Assembly: GCA_029204225.1 (NCBI GenBank)
Contig: CM055102.1
Location: 49,889,260-49,953,259, forward strand
DNA: 64,000 bases
From: Diphasiastrum complanatum
Taxonomy: Eukaryota > Streptophyta > Lycopodiopsida > Lycopodiales > Lycopodiaceae
Reading direction: 5' to 3'
Every line of letters starts with the position of its first letter. Position 1 is the stretch's first letter. Made by a program: the position numbers and the translations under genes. Of the stretch, positions 1 through 12,600 are shown in pieces. The notes below the pieces were generated by a model. The model saw only the letters and a program-made list of their open reading frames with translations. It did no database searches and was not told the DNA's origin.

Positions 1-540
1 AAGATATGGACAAACTAGCTACATTGTCTTGCATATCTTATTGTTGGAGTTGTACTAGCATTCTTGGATGGTTTTGCTGATGAAAATGAAGCTATTGGAG
101 GTTCTTATGTCACCCCATTCATGGCCAAGTCATCAAGTGTTGATGATATCTTGTGGCAAGATGGAGATGGAGGCTCATTCATGGAGTTTTATGGTGAAGA
201 AATATCAAGAAAGGACAAAGTTGGAGGAGACAAGCAAGCAAATGGTCATCACTCACATTTATTGTTTGGTTGCTGTAATTTTCCAGAGAGTTCAAAGTTT
301 GAAACATGGAGGAATTATTTCATTCACATTCTATTTGGTTCTTCATGTTCTAGTTATATCTGGATGTGTAAATTGATGTAAGAAATAGTGAAGCATTCCA
401 ATTTGGACACTATTCTCTATATCAATATGAAAGATACTTTAGAACCTTAGAAAGAAGATCTATACTTAGGATGGAGATCATTCTAAAGTTGAATCAAAGT
501 TCTATTGTCAAAACTATGCCAAAACTAGTTGAAGAGGGAG
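1..540 (+). mobile_element. 3' internal part of an LTR retrotransposon
   Basis: The stretch ends in a purine-rich tract, GAAGAGGGAG at 531-540, directly before an LTR that starts TGTGAG. That is the normal polypurine-tract/3' LTR arrangement. A 105-codon open frame (64-381) lies inside it; its product is acidic in the first half and matches no gag, protease, integrase, RT or RNase H motif that I know. It may be chance or a 3' accessory region. The 5' part of the element lies outside the window. Confidence 0.55.
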
Positions 541-1189
541 TGTGAGAGATTTCAACTAGTTTAGTCTAGTTTAGTCACATTTTGGTAAATGTCAATAAGA
601 GGCAAAACTAATTTTAGACTTAGAGACAAACTTTTGAACTTATATTAGTTTAAAATACATTCAATAACACTTTCGGAAAGTGTGGAAAAGTTGGTAGTCG
701 AGTTGAGAGAGATTCAAATTTGAACTTTGGGTACATTGAATCTAGACCCAAAAATAGTAGGGTTTACATTTTGGAGGGAAAGCAAGTGGCCAAATAGGAT
801 TTGGAAACTCTATAAAAGGATGTAACTCGTGGAGAGGACACATCTTCTCTCTTCTCTCTCTCATTTCATCATTATACATGGTCCTCTTTGGGTTCTACTA
901 CTCATTGGTGCACTATCTTGGTGTTATCTTGCAATTCTATGTGTAGAATGTTCATTTATTGCTATTTTCGGTTCCACACGTGTGAAATACAGTAGGGTAC
1001 TGTAATTGTATGGACAACAAACATATTTTATGTTTTGATTCATGTTTGATCAATATCTCTTAGAGTTTGCATCTCATTTTGTATGTAAATGCTGATTTTT
1101 CTACATTGGCAGGATTGTTGGTTTGCTCCTTATTGTAACCAAAGATTTGGGACATGGATTGGATCTTGAATGATCTAAAATCCTTCACA
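541..1189 (+). repeat. 3' LTR of a copia-like element (649 bp)
   Basis: It begins TG (TGTGAGAGATTTC) right after the polypurine tract and ends CA (ATCCTTCACA). A TATA box, TATAAAAG, lies at 811-818, with CT-rich sequence 30-40 bp downstream, as in an LTR promoter. The palindrome CACACGTGTG is at 975-984. From about 820 onward it resembles the reverse complement of the LTR at 46542-46988, including the stretches around the palindrome and the end, so the two are members of one LTR superfamily. Confidence 0.8.
811..818 (+). promoter_or_regulatory. TATA box inside the LTR
   Basis: TATAAAAG within the LTR at 541-1189, placed as expected for the U3 promoter. Activity is inferred only. Confidence 0.5.
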
Positions 1190-1577
1190 TGGACCTCATT
1201 AGAGAGATAGAGATAAGTTTTCTTACAATTTCATAATCTTTTTTGTATGTCATGTAGCGTGCAACCATAGAGAAGGATCCGACACCACGGCAGTTTATGT
1301 TTAGGCTCAGCCGTTATCCGAGGGTAAGGACTTGCTATCGAGGTTTAGGGTTTAGGGTTGGTGATATTTTTTGCGAATTTAGCCAACAAATTGCAGATAT
1401 TTATTCACAATTTTTTTGGCAAAAATTGTCAAAACAATTGCGAAAATTCATTTTCGCATTTTTTTTCAAAATAGTGTATAAATGTCGTGGAAAATAAATT
1501 CGTAATTTATATTCTATTGCGAATTTATTTTCCGCAAATTTTTGACACTATTTTGAAAAAAATTACGAAAATGAATT
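1190..1577. repeat. CACTA-associated repeat fragment, copy 1
   Basis: The first 160 bp (a GTAGCGTGCAAC..GGATCCGAC block and what follows) match 20994-21180 closely. Then comes the AATTGCG / CGCAATT motif field, which matches 21170-21385. The homology stops near 1577, where the other copy continues to a CACTA terminus at 21780. It is therefore a truncated piece of the same transposon family. Confidence 0.6.
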
Positions 1578-2014
1578 TCCTCTGAGGACTACCCTACTAT
1601 GAGGCCGCTTGAGAGTTTAACATGGACCTATACTGCTGGAGAATAGCATCCATTTGTCTCTCTGCCTAGCAGATGCACTACTTAACCAGTTCATACACTC
1701 TTCATGAGATGGAGACCCAAGAGATGGAGGGTCAGACATCTGCATATTAAAAATGAACTACGATTAAGATAATAATGATGAACATAAAACATAAAATTAA
1801 CTATAACCACAAACCTAAACATAAACTTTATCCTCTTTTTATTCAATTTCTCTCTGATAATCCTTACAACAATATTTCAACAAAACAAAGAAACAAGATT
1901 CACAATAAACAATGCTCACCTTGTCTTCAAAAACTTTGTTTCAAAAGCTTTACCCCAAGAAACTTCACTCCAAACTGAAGATATTGTGATAAAAGTGAGA
2001 AAATAATTGTCAAT

Positions 2015-2015
<1 letters not shown>
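1578..2015. other. No gene seen
   Basis: On the minus strand a short frame starts with MSDPPSLGSPS at about 1742 and breaks after about 40 codons. Its setting, AATTGCG repeat on one side and a GA/CT tract on the other, is like that of the ORF at 21781-22166, but the sequence similarity is too weak to call. Confidence 0.3.
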
Positions 2016-2066
<51 letters not shown>

Positions 2067-2086
2067 AAGAGAGAGAGAGAGAGGGA
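2016..2086. repeat. (GA)n microsatellite
   Basis: About 70 bp of nearly uninterrupted AG/GA dinucleotides with one CAAA interruption. Confidence 0.95.
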
Positions 2087-2754
2087 GAACAAGTTTTACT
2101 CCAAGCTTTACTCAAACTACTTTAACTCTAATGAAAGAGAAACGAAAGAGTGTCAATGAGAGAGATAAAAGGATAGAGAGTCATCAAGGTTTTCAATAAA
2201 CTTACTTTACTCCAAGCCCTACTCCAAGCTGTACACCCTTTTAAATAGCTTTACTTCTTTTGAAAAGCTTTCTTATGCTCTCTTTGAAAAGGTTTACAAG
2301 CTTTTAAATTTGAAAGCTTTTGAAAAGCTTTAACTCTGATGAAAAAGAAAAACAAAAGAGTGTCAATGAGAGAGAGAAAAGAACATAAACAACAATAAAC
2401 ACAAATGTAACAAAGCAAAACAAGTAGTGGCTTTGGTGCTTACCTTTGTGTCCAATGCTCAACCTTTTGCTTAAGCCTTGGCTATGGTGAGAAGGTAAAG
2501 AGCTTTGGTTATAACAAAAGAACATAAACAACAATAAACACAAATGTATCAAAGAAAAACAAGTAAACATTTGAATGTTGGCTATGGTGCTCACCAGCCA
2601 TAGAGAGCAGCACCACTGCTAGGTGCAAAAATATCCTCCTCTTCGCGCTCAAAAATCGAAAATCGAAATGAAAAGAAACCACGGCGCACCAACAATTCGG
2701 CTTCTGGTAATCGTCGACCATAGCATCTATTAAGTACTGATAATCGACGCTAGA
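2087..2754. repeat. Low-complexity region with diverged internal repeats
   Basis: Blocks such as GAACATAAACAACAATAAAC (2382 and 2520 areas), AGAGTGTCAATGAGAGAG and TACTCCAAGC recur at irregular spacing. Minus-strand frames here are hydrophobic, repeat-derived and not credible genes. Confidence 0.5.
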
Positions 2755-3529
2755 CAAAAAATTGCAGAAATTTTTTTTCTACAATTCTTTCCGTGATGAC
2801 AAAAATTGCGAAAATTTTTCACAATTTTCTTTGCAATTTTCCACAATTTTGTCCGCAATTTTTCTCAATTTTATCCGCAATTTCTGCCATGTCTAAAAAT
2901 TGCGGAATTTTTTTCTGCAATTTTGTTTGCGATTCCTACCATGACGGGAGAAATTGCGAAAAACTTTTTGCAATTTTTTCTGCAATTTCAGCCTCGGAAA
3001 GTTTTTCGCAATTCTTGCCATGGCCTAAAAATTGCAAAAACAAAATTTCGCAATTTTGTCTACAATTTCTGCCACGATGGAAAAAATTGCGGAAAACTTT
3101 CTACAGTTTGTTTTGCAATTTCTGCCGCGGAAACATTTTTTGCAATTTCTGTCATGGCCCAAAAATCGTAAAAATATGTTTCCACAATTTTGTCTGTAAT
3201 TTTTTCCACAACAGGATTCAATGTTTTCTGCAATTTCTGCCGCAAAAACATTTTTCGCAGTTTTGATCACGACCAAAAAATTGCGAAAAATCTTTTTCAC
3301 AATTTTTTCTGCAAATTCTGTGATGACGACAAAAATTGCAAAAGTTTTTTGCAGTTTTTTCCACAATTTTTGCCATGACGGTAGAAATTGCGGACAATTT
3401 TCTACAATTTCTGCCATAACGGTATAAATTGTGGAATTTTTTCTGCAAATTTTTTGAATTTCCACAATTTCGACCCAAAAAAATTGCAGCAAATTTTTTT
3501 CGTAATTTTTGTCATCTTTTCTTATAGTG
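2755..3529 (-). mobile_element. End of a CACTA (En/Spm-type) DNA transposon with subterminal repeats
   Basis: Read on the minus strand the right boundary is CACTATAAGAAAAG (3516-3529), a typical CACTA terminus. The adjoining 770 bp hold about twenty exact AATTGC/GCAATT cores, mostly extended to AATTGCGGAAAA-like motifs in both orientations; subterminal transposase-binding arrays of this kind are characteristic of CACTA elements. No opposite CACTA terminus was found to the left, so this is a fragment. The junction at 3529/3530 cuts a copia LTR at GCAT. Confidence 0.7.
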
Positions 3530-4153
3530 GCATGCAGACCACGTAGTGCGTTGGTTTGAGAGAAATACAGTTCTCTCATAAAGGTATGTCTCACTTACTA
3601 GCGGACCTGTGGATCTCTATGGATCCTGCTCACAGAACTCGTCTCGCACGCAGGCGGACTTCTTGTCTGTATTTCGACTTGATTGCTTACTAGCATCAGA
3701 CTAGTTTTCTATATCTATATATCTATCAAGTATCATCTAGTAAGTATATGGTCGCTTAGAGTAATTAAGCATCTACAACTAATGAGGAAATTACAAGAGT
3801 GGCAGATTAGTTACGACCTAGAGTGTATCTGTTGACGTCATGCCATCAGATCAGATATATGTACTTCTGGGTACTTGCATGATCTTGCTGGTACTCTTTG
3901 GAATGTGAGGGCATAAAAGGTTTCGTGACGTTTTCCATGTCGTGTCGTTTGGTTCATCGTCGTCATCGGACTTTCTCCTATTGGATCGCAAAAGATTCGC
4001 ATTTGCGAATCTTTCGTGTTCGTGTCTTCTCGTTAGGTATTCGCGAATCTTTTGTGCTTCGTGTGTCTTAACTTTCGTGTTCGCGAACATTTGCGTCAAG
4101 AAGAGGGCTGAAAGCTAGCAAAGCTTTGTAAATAGAAACATTTTGTTTCTTCA
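3530..4153 (-). repeat. 3' LTR of copia A, truncated
   Basis: Read on the minus strand it starts TGAAGAAAC directly after the purine-rich GAGAGGGAGC. It corresponds to 8749-9372 of the 5' LTR and is cut at GCATGCAG (3530) by the CACTA terminus. Confidence 0.85.
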
Positions 4154-7100
4154 GCTCCCTCTCAAAGGATGATAGCTTTACGATCCCAAGACTGCTCCTC
4201 TGTCTCTCAAAAAGTTCTTTGTCTAGGGCTTTGGTGCAAAATGTCAACAACCATGTCTTTTGTTTCGATGAAGGTAGTCTGCAGCATTTTCTTTTCAATT
4301 AGATCCCTAATCAAGTCATACTTGATCGCGATGTGTTTCGTTCTGGAATGGAACACAAGATCTTTTGTCAGATGTATTGCAGAGGTGTTATCCATTGCAA
4401 GACCAAAGGCTCATTTCTTGTTTTGCCCAATTCGTCCAGGAACTATCTTAACCAGATTATCTCATTGGCCATTTTTGCTGCTGCAATGTACTCCTCTTCG
4501 CAGGATGACTAGGCTACAACGGTCTGCTTCTTGCTGACACATAAAACTGCTACTCCTGATGCGATGGTGCATCCTCCTAAGACGCTTTTACAGTCATCCT
4601 TGAGAGATGCCCAGCTAGCATCGCTATAGAAAAGCATCCTGAAACCTGCATCATGACAATAACACAAGCCAAAATCCCTCGTTAATTGAAGATATTGCAA
4701 AACCCGTTGCAATCTTCCAATGTGTCGAGCCTGAATGCGTGCAGAATTAGCTCATCTTGAATACTGAATAAGCAATATCATGGCATGTGTTGTCTGCAAA
4801 GTACATCAGTGATCCTATCAGTTTCCTGTAAGGTGTGAGCTGCATTTGTTCTCTGTCTTCTGGATAGTCATCATTTGTAAGTACCATCCCTTCGAGAATT
4901 GGAGTATTCGCTCCTTTGCAGTTCAGTTGTATCTAGACTGGTGCAGGTATAGCTTACATCCCTCGTAGTCCCTTTCAATCTGCAAGCCAGGGTAACACCT
5001 GGCTTCTCCCAGATCCACGATCTCGAAATATTTCGAGATGTCTCCTTTCACTTCAACAATCAGCTGCTCACTCTTGCAAAGTATCTGAGTGTCATCCACA
5101 TATACAACCACAATAATGATCTGCCCATCTGTGACTCTGACATACACATTGGAATCAGCCAATAGTGGCTTGAATCCTAATGATTTCATGTATTGATCAT
5201 TCTTCTTGTACCATTGTCGAGCTGATTGTCTCAGACCATGGATACTTCTATGCATTCTGCATGCATAGTCAGGAAGTGAATTTGAGACATATCCTGGGGG
5301 TTGATCCATATAGACCTCTTCATCTAGTTCGCCATGCAAGAAGGTTGTCTTCTCATCCACAATGTGGATCCTGAGGTCATAAGCTGCTGCATATGCAAAT
5401 AACAATCATAGGGACAAATGTTTGATGACAGGAGAGAAGGTTTTAGAGTAGTCAATACCATATCTCTGAGAAAATCCCTTCGCTATCAGTCTCACCTTGT
5501 ATTTCGAGACATTCCCATTTGGTCCGTATTTGAGCTTGAAAACCCATTTGTATTTGATAGTCTTGTGCTTATGTGGTAATGGCTACAACATCCATACTTG
5601 GTTCTTCCTCATGGACTCCATCTCTTCGTTCATGGCTTGGATCCATCTGTCCTTCTCTGGACATTCAATCGCTTCTTTGAAAGTCTGTGGTTCGCCACTA
5701 AATCCGCAGAAGTCTTTTGATGTAGAAGCGAATCTGCCTGGCACATATCTTGCTGGCGCACTCGTGGTCTTGTCGACCTTCTAGGAGATCCTCCTGAGAT
5801 AACAATGCATTTGCCTTTGTCTGCTCTGCTAGGTCCGAGACCATCTTGGTTTACATGAACTACGACAGTAGGCTGCCTCTCAAATCTTACATCTTCAGAT
5901 TCGTCACTCGAATGGGAAATTACTTGAAAATCTTTGTTTTCATGTTCATCCTCTGCTCCCTCTGTCACTTGCGGCAGGTCATAGTACTGTCACTTCATAA
6001 CTTCATAGCTGACAGGATTGTCATTGGCCATTGTCTTGCTCTCATCAAATATGACATCTCTCACTATTTTCATAGTGTTCGTGTCTGGCATGTAGACTCT
6101 GTAGTATGACAAGTTGTTGTCATAACCTACCAGAAATCCCTGTTCGGCTTTCTCATCAAGCTTCTTTCAAAGCTTATCAGGAATGTGTGCATAAGCTACA
6201 TAGCCAAAGACTCTGATGTGAGACAGGTTGGGCTTTCTACCCCACCATAGCTCGTGTGGTGTCATGTGAGGGACACCAGACTTACGTGTTGTGTTCTGGA
6301 TGTATGCGGCTGTAGCTATTGCTTCAGCCCACAGTACCCTTGGAGCCTTCGAGTAGGCCATCATGCATCTGGCAGCTTCCATCAGGGTCCTATTCTTTCG
6401 TTTAGCAACACCATTGTATTGCAGTGTGTAGGCTGCAGTTCTTCTCTGAATGATGTCACGATCATTGCAGAAGTCAGTGAAGAGATTCGAGATGTATTCA
6501 CCACTTTGATCTATTCTGATCTACTTAACCTTGTTGTTTGTGCATCTCTCTGCCCAATTCACAAGTGCTTCAGATTTATTCTGAATAAAATACACTCTGG
6601 CAAATTTACTATAATCATCAATGAAGGTTATATAATATTTGGAACTTCCTACTGAGATCACATTGAAAGGCCCACAGATGTCAAAATGCACTAACTCTAG
6701 AATATTGGCCGTTCTGTAGGAATCTATGATGAATGGATTGCATGACATCTTGCCCTTTAGACATGCATCACATGTGGTCGAACTGGTTGCATTCGAGATG
6801 CTGACCCCTGTTATCGCTCCATGATGGCTTGCTTGGTAAAGTGCCACTGAGTTCATGTGGCAGAGTCTCCTATGCCACAGAGTGTCTGGCGAGTCATCAT
6901 GATCTGATGCACTTGATTTGCAGGTAGGCATACCTTCAGATGATATAGGTTACCCTTTCTTCTGCCTTGAGTGACCAGAGTACTAGTACTAGCATCAACC
7001 ATGTTGCATGCTTCGTCAGAAAATGTCACACACATTCCTGCATCTGCTATTCTTGCTACAGAAAGCAAGTCTTGCTGCAATGTAGGCATGAACAGAACGT

Positions 7101-8298
7101 CTTCAAGTCATCTGTCTCTATCGTTGGTGTTGAGCCATAGTGAACCAATACCGTTGACTTGATGTTTGGATCCATCTCCAAGAACTTTGAATCTTGAAGG
7201 ATCTGCACTTCTGAAATCAAACATGATTCGTCTTGCTGTCACGAAGTGTGAGGTGGCTCCTGAATCTAGGATCACTTTATGTGTGTCAGACGTTGATGTT
7301 GCACACACGTCTTCACAGATGTAGGCAGTTCATCCATCTTTGAGCTCTTGGGCTCCTCGACATAGGATGAACTGTTGTTGTTCTCCTGTCTGTTCTATAC
7401 TAATTTATTTCTCGGGTTCTGGCGGCAATCCACAGTTGCATGACCCTTCTTGTGGTAGTGGATACACTCAATCTTTGGATTGAGCCAGCATGTATCAACT
7501 GTATGCCTGTCTCTTCTACATCTCACGCAAGTCTTCTTTTCTCCACCTTGCTACTTCGACCTCCCTTTGCTCTTCCAATTGCTTTTGCTGGTCCCCTCTG
7601 CTTGTTGATCACGATACTGCCTTTGATTCGACTCCCTCTTAGGCTTAAATGGTTTCTTGGAGTTTTTTTTTGTTGCCGTAGAGGGCCTGGTCAGAACCAT
7701 CCTTGTGATCAAGGTGTTCTCTGGCCTCGACTTCCTCTCGAATCTCGACAATTGCCTTTTCGATGTTCAATGTAGGATCTTTCACGAGCAGGGTCCTCAT
7801 TGTCTGGAATGATTTGGATAAGGCTCTCAACAAGTAAGTGAGCTACTTCTTAGCTGACACTGCGTTCTCTGCTCCAGAGTTATGTAGTGATAGAAACAGA
7901 TCCTTCATCTTCCTTACGAAAAAAATGAGGTCTTTCCCATCCCACTGTAGATTTGTCAGTTGATCTTCCAGCATCATGATTTGACTTCTTGATTTCATCT
8001 AAAATCATGTGAGCAGTGCATCCCACATCTCCTTAGCCTTGGAGAGTGTTGCCAGGTCAAGTGTGAGACTATCTTCAATGGAAGATGATAGCAAGGCTAC
8101 TGCCTTGTCATTTTTCTCCCTCCACTCATGTAGCTCCTTGTCTGATGTTGTAGACATCTCTTATGTGCCATCTACCCAGGGGAATAAACCTTCGCCCTTG
8201 AGAGTCAATGATGTCTTAACTTTCCATGCTAGAAAGTTAGATCCTGAAGAATCAAGAACTGTGCAGATCTTGCTCTGCATGCTGCTGATTGAAGCCAT
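4068..8298 (-). pseudogene. copia A gag-pol remnant
   Basis: Gag starts at ATG 8298 and shows UBN2-like text (SKAKEMWDALLT). A zinc-knuckle region lies near 7440-7540. The protease active site is DSGATSH near 7250. GAG-pre-integrase is LWHRRLCHMNS near 6870, and the integrase piece ends at AWAEAIATAAYIQ-like text near 6300. RT (4923-5405) contains HGELDEEVYMDQPPGY and the catalytic YVDD near 5095. RNase H pieces are YSDASWASLKDD near 4610 and DNTSAIHL near 4390. The last pol frame runs on into the LTR before stopping near 4068. It is broken by many stops and frameshifts and would yield no complete polyprotein. Confidence 0.85.
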
Positions 8299-8397
8299 TT
8301 CTGAAGTCTGTTCTCTCATTGATGGTTGTTTGTCTGAATGCTTGGCCTCCTAGATCTGATAGCTTCTTGGCTACGTCAGAGTATGACAAGATAGGTA

Positions 8398-8410
8398 GGC
8401 TCTAACACCA
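8398..8410 (-). promoter_or_regulatory. Primer binding site of copia A
   Basis: The minus strand reads TGGTGTTAGAGCC, a diverged Met-tRNA type primer site (usual TGGTATCAGAGC), one base from the CA end of the 5' LTR. Confidence 0.7.
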
Positions 8411-8411
8411 C

Positions 8412-9372
8412 TGATGAATGATGAGTCGTCTCGGTCACGAAAGAGAAACAGTCACGAAAGCAAAGCAACAACAATTCAATGCGATTCGGATGGAATTCAG
8501 ATGCGATCGCTGGGCACTGCCAACTGAATCACTCCTACAATCCTCCAGAATGTAGTCAGGCATTGCTGATCTATGTTTATGAATTAATGTAGCATTCAAC
8601 AAAGTTTCAACCAATATGTGGAATTAGAATGAATGAGAGAATCAGACACATGAATAACAACAGACACATTTGCATTAATACATCATAGAAGAGAAATGTG
8701 CACAATGGCTATAAGATCATCTACTGATTTTCTCTGATTCTTCAAGCACTGCATGCAGACCACGCAGTGCGTTGGCGTGAGAGAAATACAGTTCTCTCAC
8801 GAGTGGATGTCTCGCTTACTAGTGGACCTATGGATCTCTATGGATCCTGCTCACGGAACTCGTCTCGCACGCAAACGGACTTCTTGTCTATATTTCGTCT
8901 TGATTGCTTACTAGCATCAGACTAGTTTCCTATATTTGTATATCTATCAAGTATTGTCCAGTAAGTATATAGTCGCTTAGAGTAATTCAGCATCTACAAC
9001 TAATCAAGAAATTACAAGAGTGGCAGATTAGCCACAATCTAGAGTGTATCTGCTGAGGTTGCCATCAGATTAGATATCTATAATTCTGGGTACTTGCATG
9101 ATCTTGCTGGTACTCTTTGGAGCATGAGGGCATAAAAAGTTTTGCAACATTTTACGTGTCGCGTTGTTTGGTTCGTCGTCGTCGTCTGACTTTCTCCTGT
9201 TGGACCGCAAAAGATTCTCGTTCGTGAATCTTTCGTGTTTGTGTCTTCTCGTCAGGTGTTCGTGAATCTTTCGTGCTTCATGTCTCTTGACTTTCGTGTT
9301 CACGAACATTTTTATCAGGCAGAGGGCTGAAAGCTAGCAAAGCTTTGTAAATAGAAACGTTTTGTTTTTTTA
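8412..9372 (-). repeat. 5' LTR of copia A (961 bp)
   Basis: On the minus strand it ends CATCATTCATCA beside the primer binding site and begins at 9372, where the family start TGAAGAAAC has become TAAAAAAAC. Related pieces occur at 3530-4153, 20578-20923, 40556-40849 (plus) and 59183-59459. Confidence 0.8.
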
Positions 9373-9483
9373 GAGGAAGAAAGAGAAAGTTGAGAAAGAG
9401 AGAAAGAAAGCTGGTGGCAAAGATGGGGCGGATGGTATGGTGCCACCTGGCTAGAGGAAACAAGCAAGGAATTCGCTTGTTTC

Positions 9484-9600
9484 ACTCCCATTTTAGAAAT
9501 TGCGGATTCAGATAAACTGTGCATTGTAAAAATTGACACAAGTGATTTTGCAATTAAAGTACATGGAAAAATTAGTGGCTTTCAGAAAATAACAAATTAA
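9484..9600 (+). pseudogene. Ty3/gypsy RT-RNase H junction remnant
   Basis: A 38-codon frame reads TPILEIADSDK then IVKIDTSDFAI. This matches the conserved Ty3 block at the RT/RNase H junction (PVLALPD..KPF..ETDASDFAIG). It ends in a stop, and no other Ty3 domain is seen nearby, so it is a tiny relic. Confidence 0.5.
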
Positions 9601-12600
9601 TAGATTTTCAAACAAGATATACAACTTAGGACATGTGCTTAAAATTTGGCATATTATCTTTATTCAGAAAGTTTATGGTGTGCATTGGTCATCACCCTCT
9701 AGAATCTTTTTCAATCAACTTAATATAAGAGGGCGTAAGGCCATGTGGGAATTTATTATAAGATCTGATATATTAAATGGTTGATGCTCTTCAGCAAATA
9801 GGAAATTAATTAACTTTCCTTTATTATCAAACTTTGTATCACTCTTTACCTTTTATTAAAATGACCTTGTAAGATAGAATCGTACGTCGTTCATATATGG
9901 CAGGAACTAGAAACATGTATAATGTGCAACAACAAACTAGTAAAAAGAATAAACAAGTAGAATTTTTTTTTAAAAAATGGACCTTTGATAGATGGAAATA
10001 CATATGTGCTACATGATGGTACTATTAAGCGCGAAGTTTTGTATGAGTGTCATAACACACCATGTGTTGACATAGGTAGGACTTTGATTTGGTGCGAAGG
10101 GACTTATACTAGCCACAGATGAAATTTTTAATAGAATCATGTGTTTTCAATCATATATGTCACCCTGTCAAAACATTTGTACATTCCAACATCATCACCC
10201 ATATTGCCTAACAAATTAGACAAACTATCTAAAAGGGTTCCAATCAAAACCAAGTAGGAAAAAGTCATGAAAGACCAAGTGGAACCAAAGTCAGGCAATT
10301 TGGTCATCACTAAGGTGTGTACATCCATTAAATTTTCTTAGAAATCATCCTCCATTATTGTAGATAAATTTAAAAGACATAATATATATATATATATATT
10401 ATTTATTTATTTATTTATCAAAGTGATGAACACTAAATTCAATTCCAAGACCAACATTTTGGTCATGATTATAAGAAAGAGCATGACTAGAAAGAAAAAA
10501 TCCAAGTAACTCTAAGAGGAGAGAGAAAACAATAATCATCGCCATTGGCTAGTTTTGAATGACAAAAAAAATTCTCTTTGCCACCTATTATATACACAAA
10601 CAAACAGCTATGCCAAAAAGAAATAGGGAAATAAACAATATAGAGAAGGATTCACCCTTAATAACAAGATCAATTCTGGGTAGACAATATGAAGAAGGAT
10701 TTACCCTTATCTCTGATATCACCAAGAAAGGTAAGGGACAGTAGAAAGCTCATGTTTTTGTTTTTATCTATTATTTTTTGGTTTTGCTAGCTTCCTTTCT
10801 TGGTGATTTTCTCTTCATTTTAGATGTTATGAACAAAAAAGAAGGAAAAAAATGACTGAAAATTATTTCCAGATGTGAATATTTTTTATTGTATGTTCTA
10901 ATCCTTATTGAAGTGCAAAGGTTAGATGATCCAAATGTTTAGGATTATTTTCTTGATAGGCAAGGATTCATAGATTAGATTGATTGCCCTTCATGCAAAA
11001 TCCTTATCAAGCATAGATCGTACGTGAAATGGATCTTATAGAGAGATTGTTCATGTCATGCTTCAACACTTCTTCCAACTTTAATACACCACAATGTATT
11101 TACATGTATCAATTTGATCATGTTAGACACATTGCTAATCCTCTTCATACATGCCTTTTTTCAAATACCAAAATCTACATTTAAATGCCATCATATGCAT
11201 GGGTCTGAGGATGGGCATTTTTCTCCAATATTGATAGGAGTGGGTGCACCAAAGGAGGAGGACAAGAATGGGGTTGTTTTGTAGAGATGAAGACTTGTAC
11301 CATATTTATAGAAGACATGTGAAGACGTGCTAGTAACTGACCTACAAAATAGCATCACCCCACCAAAGAGTGTTGATCCCAAAGCTATAGTTGCACAAAA
11401 TATAGTCAAAAACCACTATCTAAAACTAGAGATTTTGGGTCCGTTGTATGGGTCATACTACCCATTGAAGTTGCCAATGTTAGCCAAATTTTCCACATGA
11501 AAAATTGGGATTTTATAGATGGTGATTAATCTTTCCCTCCCAAAAAAATACTAGGAGCTGACCCTAAACCCCATGCCAAGGAAGACAACTACCTAAACAA
11601 GTGACTTATGGACTACGGGGTCAGACCCTCCCCTTACACCTCCTTAAGAAGCCTGGTATGGTTTTTTTAAATAGCCCAACAACAATGTCCCTTGTGAACT
11701 ACTTAAGGGTACCTTGCCCTTTGCATATCCTTTTCCACTTAGTGTGCCAAGGGAGGCCCCAAGCAATGATCCGAGCTTAAAGCAACAACTCAACTGGCAT
11801 CAACATGGTCATTAAGGACACGAGATGGGGTTTTCTAGGGAACCTAATCGCACATATTTCCAAAGACCTTCATTAAGGAGGTTGATTGCTTTTGACAAAG
11901 GAATTGAGGAATAAGACAACTACGAGTTACAGTAGACAACATTCTGGTTGCAAGAGGTCTACCAGACATACCTTCTCGTGAGCCGTTAATGTGTTTTCCA
12001 AAGTCTCAAAAACCTAGGCCATCTATGATACAACCTCTTGCTATAAATGGATTGAACTCATTTATCAACGATCAAATTATCTCAAACTTCTCTCTCAAAT
12101 ATGTGAAGCTTATATAATCTTCCACTTCTAGACTTTATTCTTCATTCCTTTTAGGTCCAATTATGTAGAAATGAAGTGAACTTCAAAAATCTTTGTACTA
12201 TTCACTCAAAAGAAAGAGGACATTTGTGTTGGCAAAGATTGTAGAAACTCACCTAAACCTAAACATAAGAAAAATGGAGCTACAAGCTACAAAATTGATG
12301 CCCTATGCCAAATCACAGCTTTGCACTTCTTTGAAGTTTAGGTTTAGTCTTCTTAATATATGTAAGAGTGATAATAATACCAAAAACGGTTGAATCAACA
12401 TTGTTCTTCTTTGAAAGTCGAGGTTGTTGGTTCTTAATCATGTTGAAGTGACTAGTACTTGAATATTATAACACTCCCCTTACCACACTTTAGAGCTGTA
12501 CATAATTTGAGATAAACAGATAATAAATTATTGCTTTGTCAAAATTTAAATTCAAATTTCCTTTGAAACATGCCAAGCTTAAATAATCTTCCACTTGTAG

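Larger units (their letters stand above)
3530..9372 (-). mobile_element. Ty1/copia element, family A, degenerate, minus strand
   Basis: In minus-strand order the element has a 5' LTR (8412-9372), a primer binding site (8398-8410), gag, protease, integrase, RT and RNase H, a polypurine tract (about 4154-4165) and a 3' LTR (3530-4153). The 3' LTR lacks its distal third, where a CACTA end begins. The remaining 624 bp align with 8749-9372 without net length change. The coding part has many stops and frameshifts. Confidence 0.88.

Noticed and set aside
2304-2757. Hydrophobic minus-strand frames of 82-96 codons
   Set aside because: They derive from simple AACAATAAACAC-type repeats in a low-complexity region.
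3025-3594. 189-codon minus-strand frame
   Set aside because: It is translated AATTGCG subterminal repeat of the CACTA element and runs into an LTR; repetitive, no domain.
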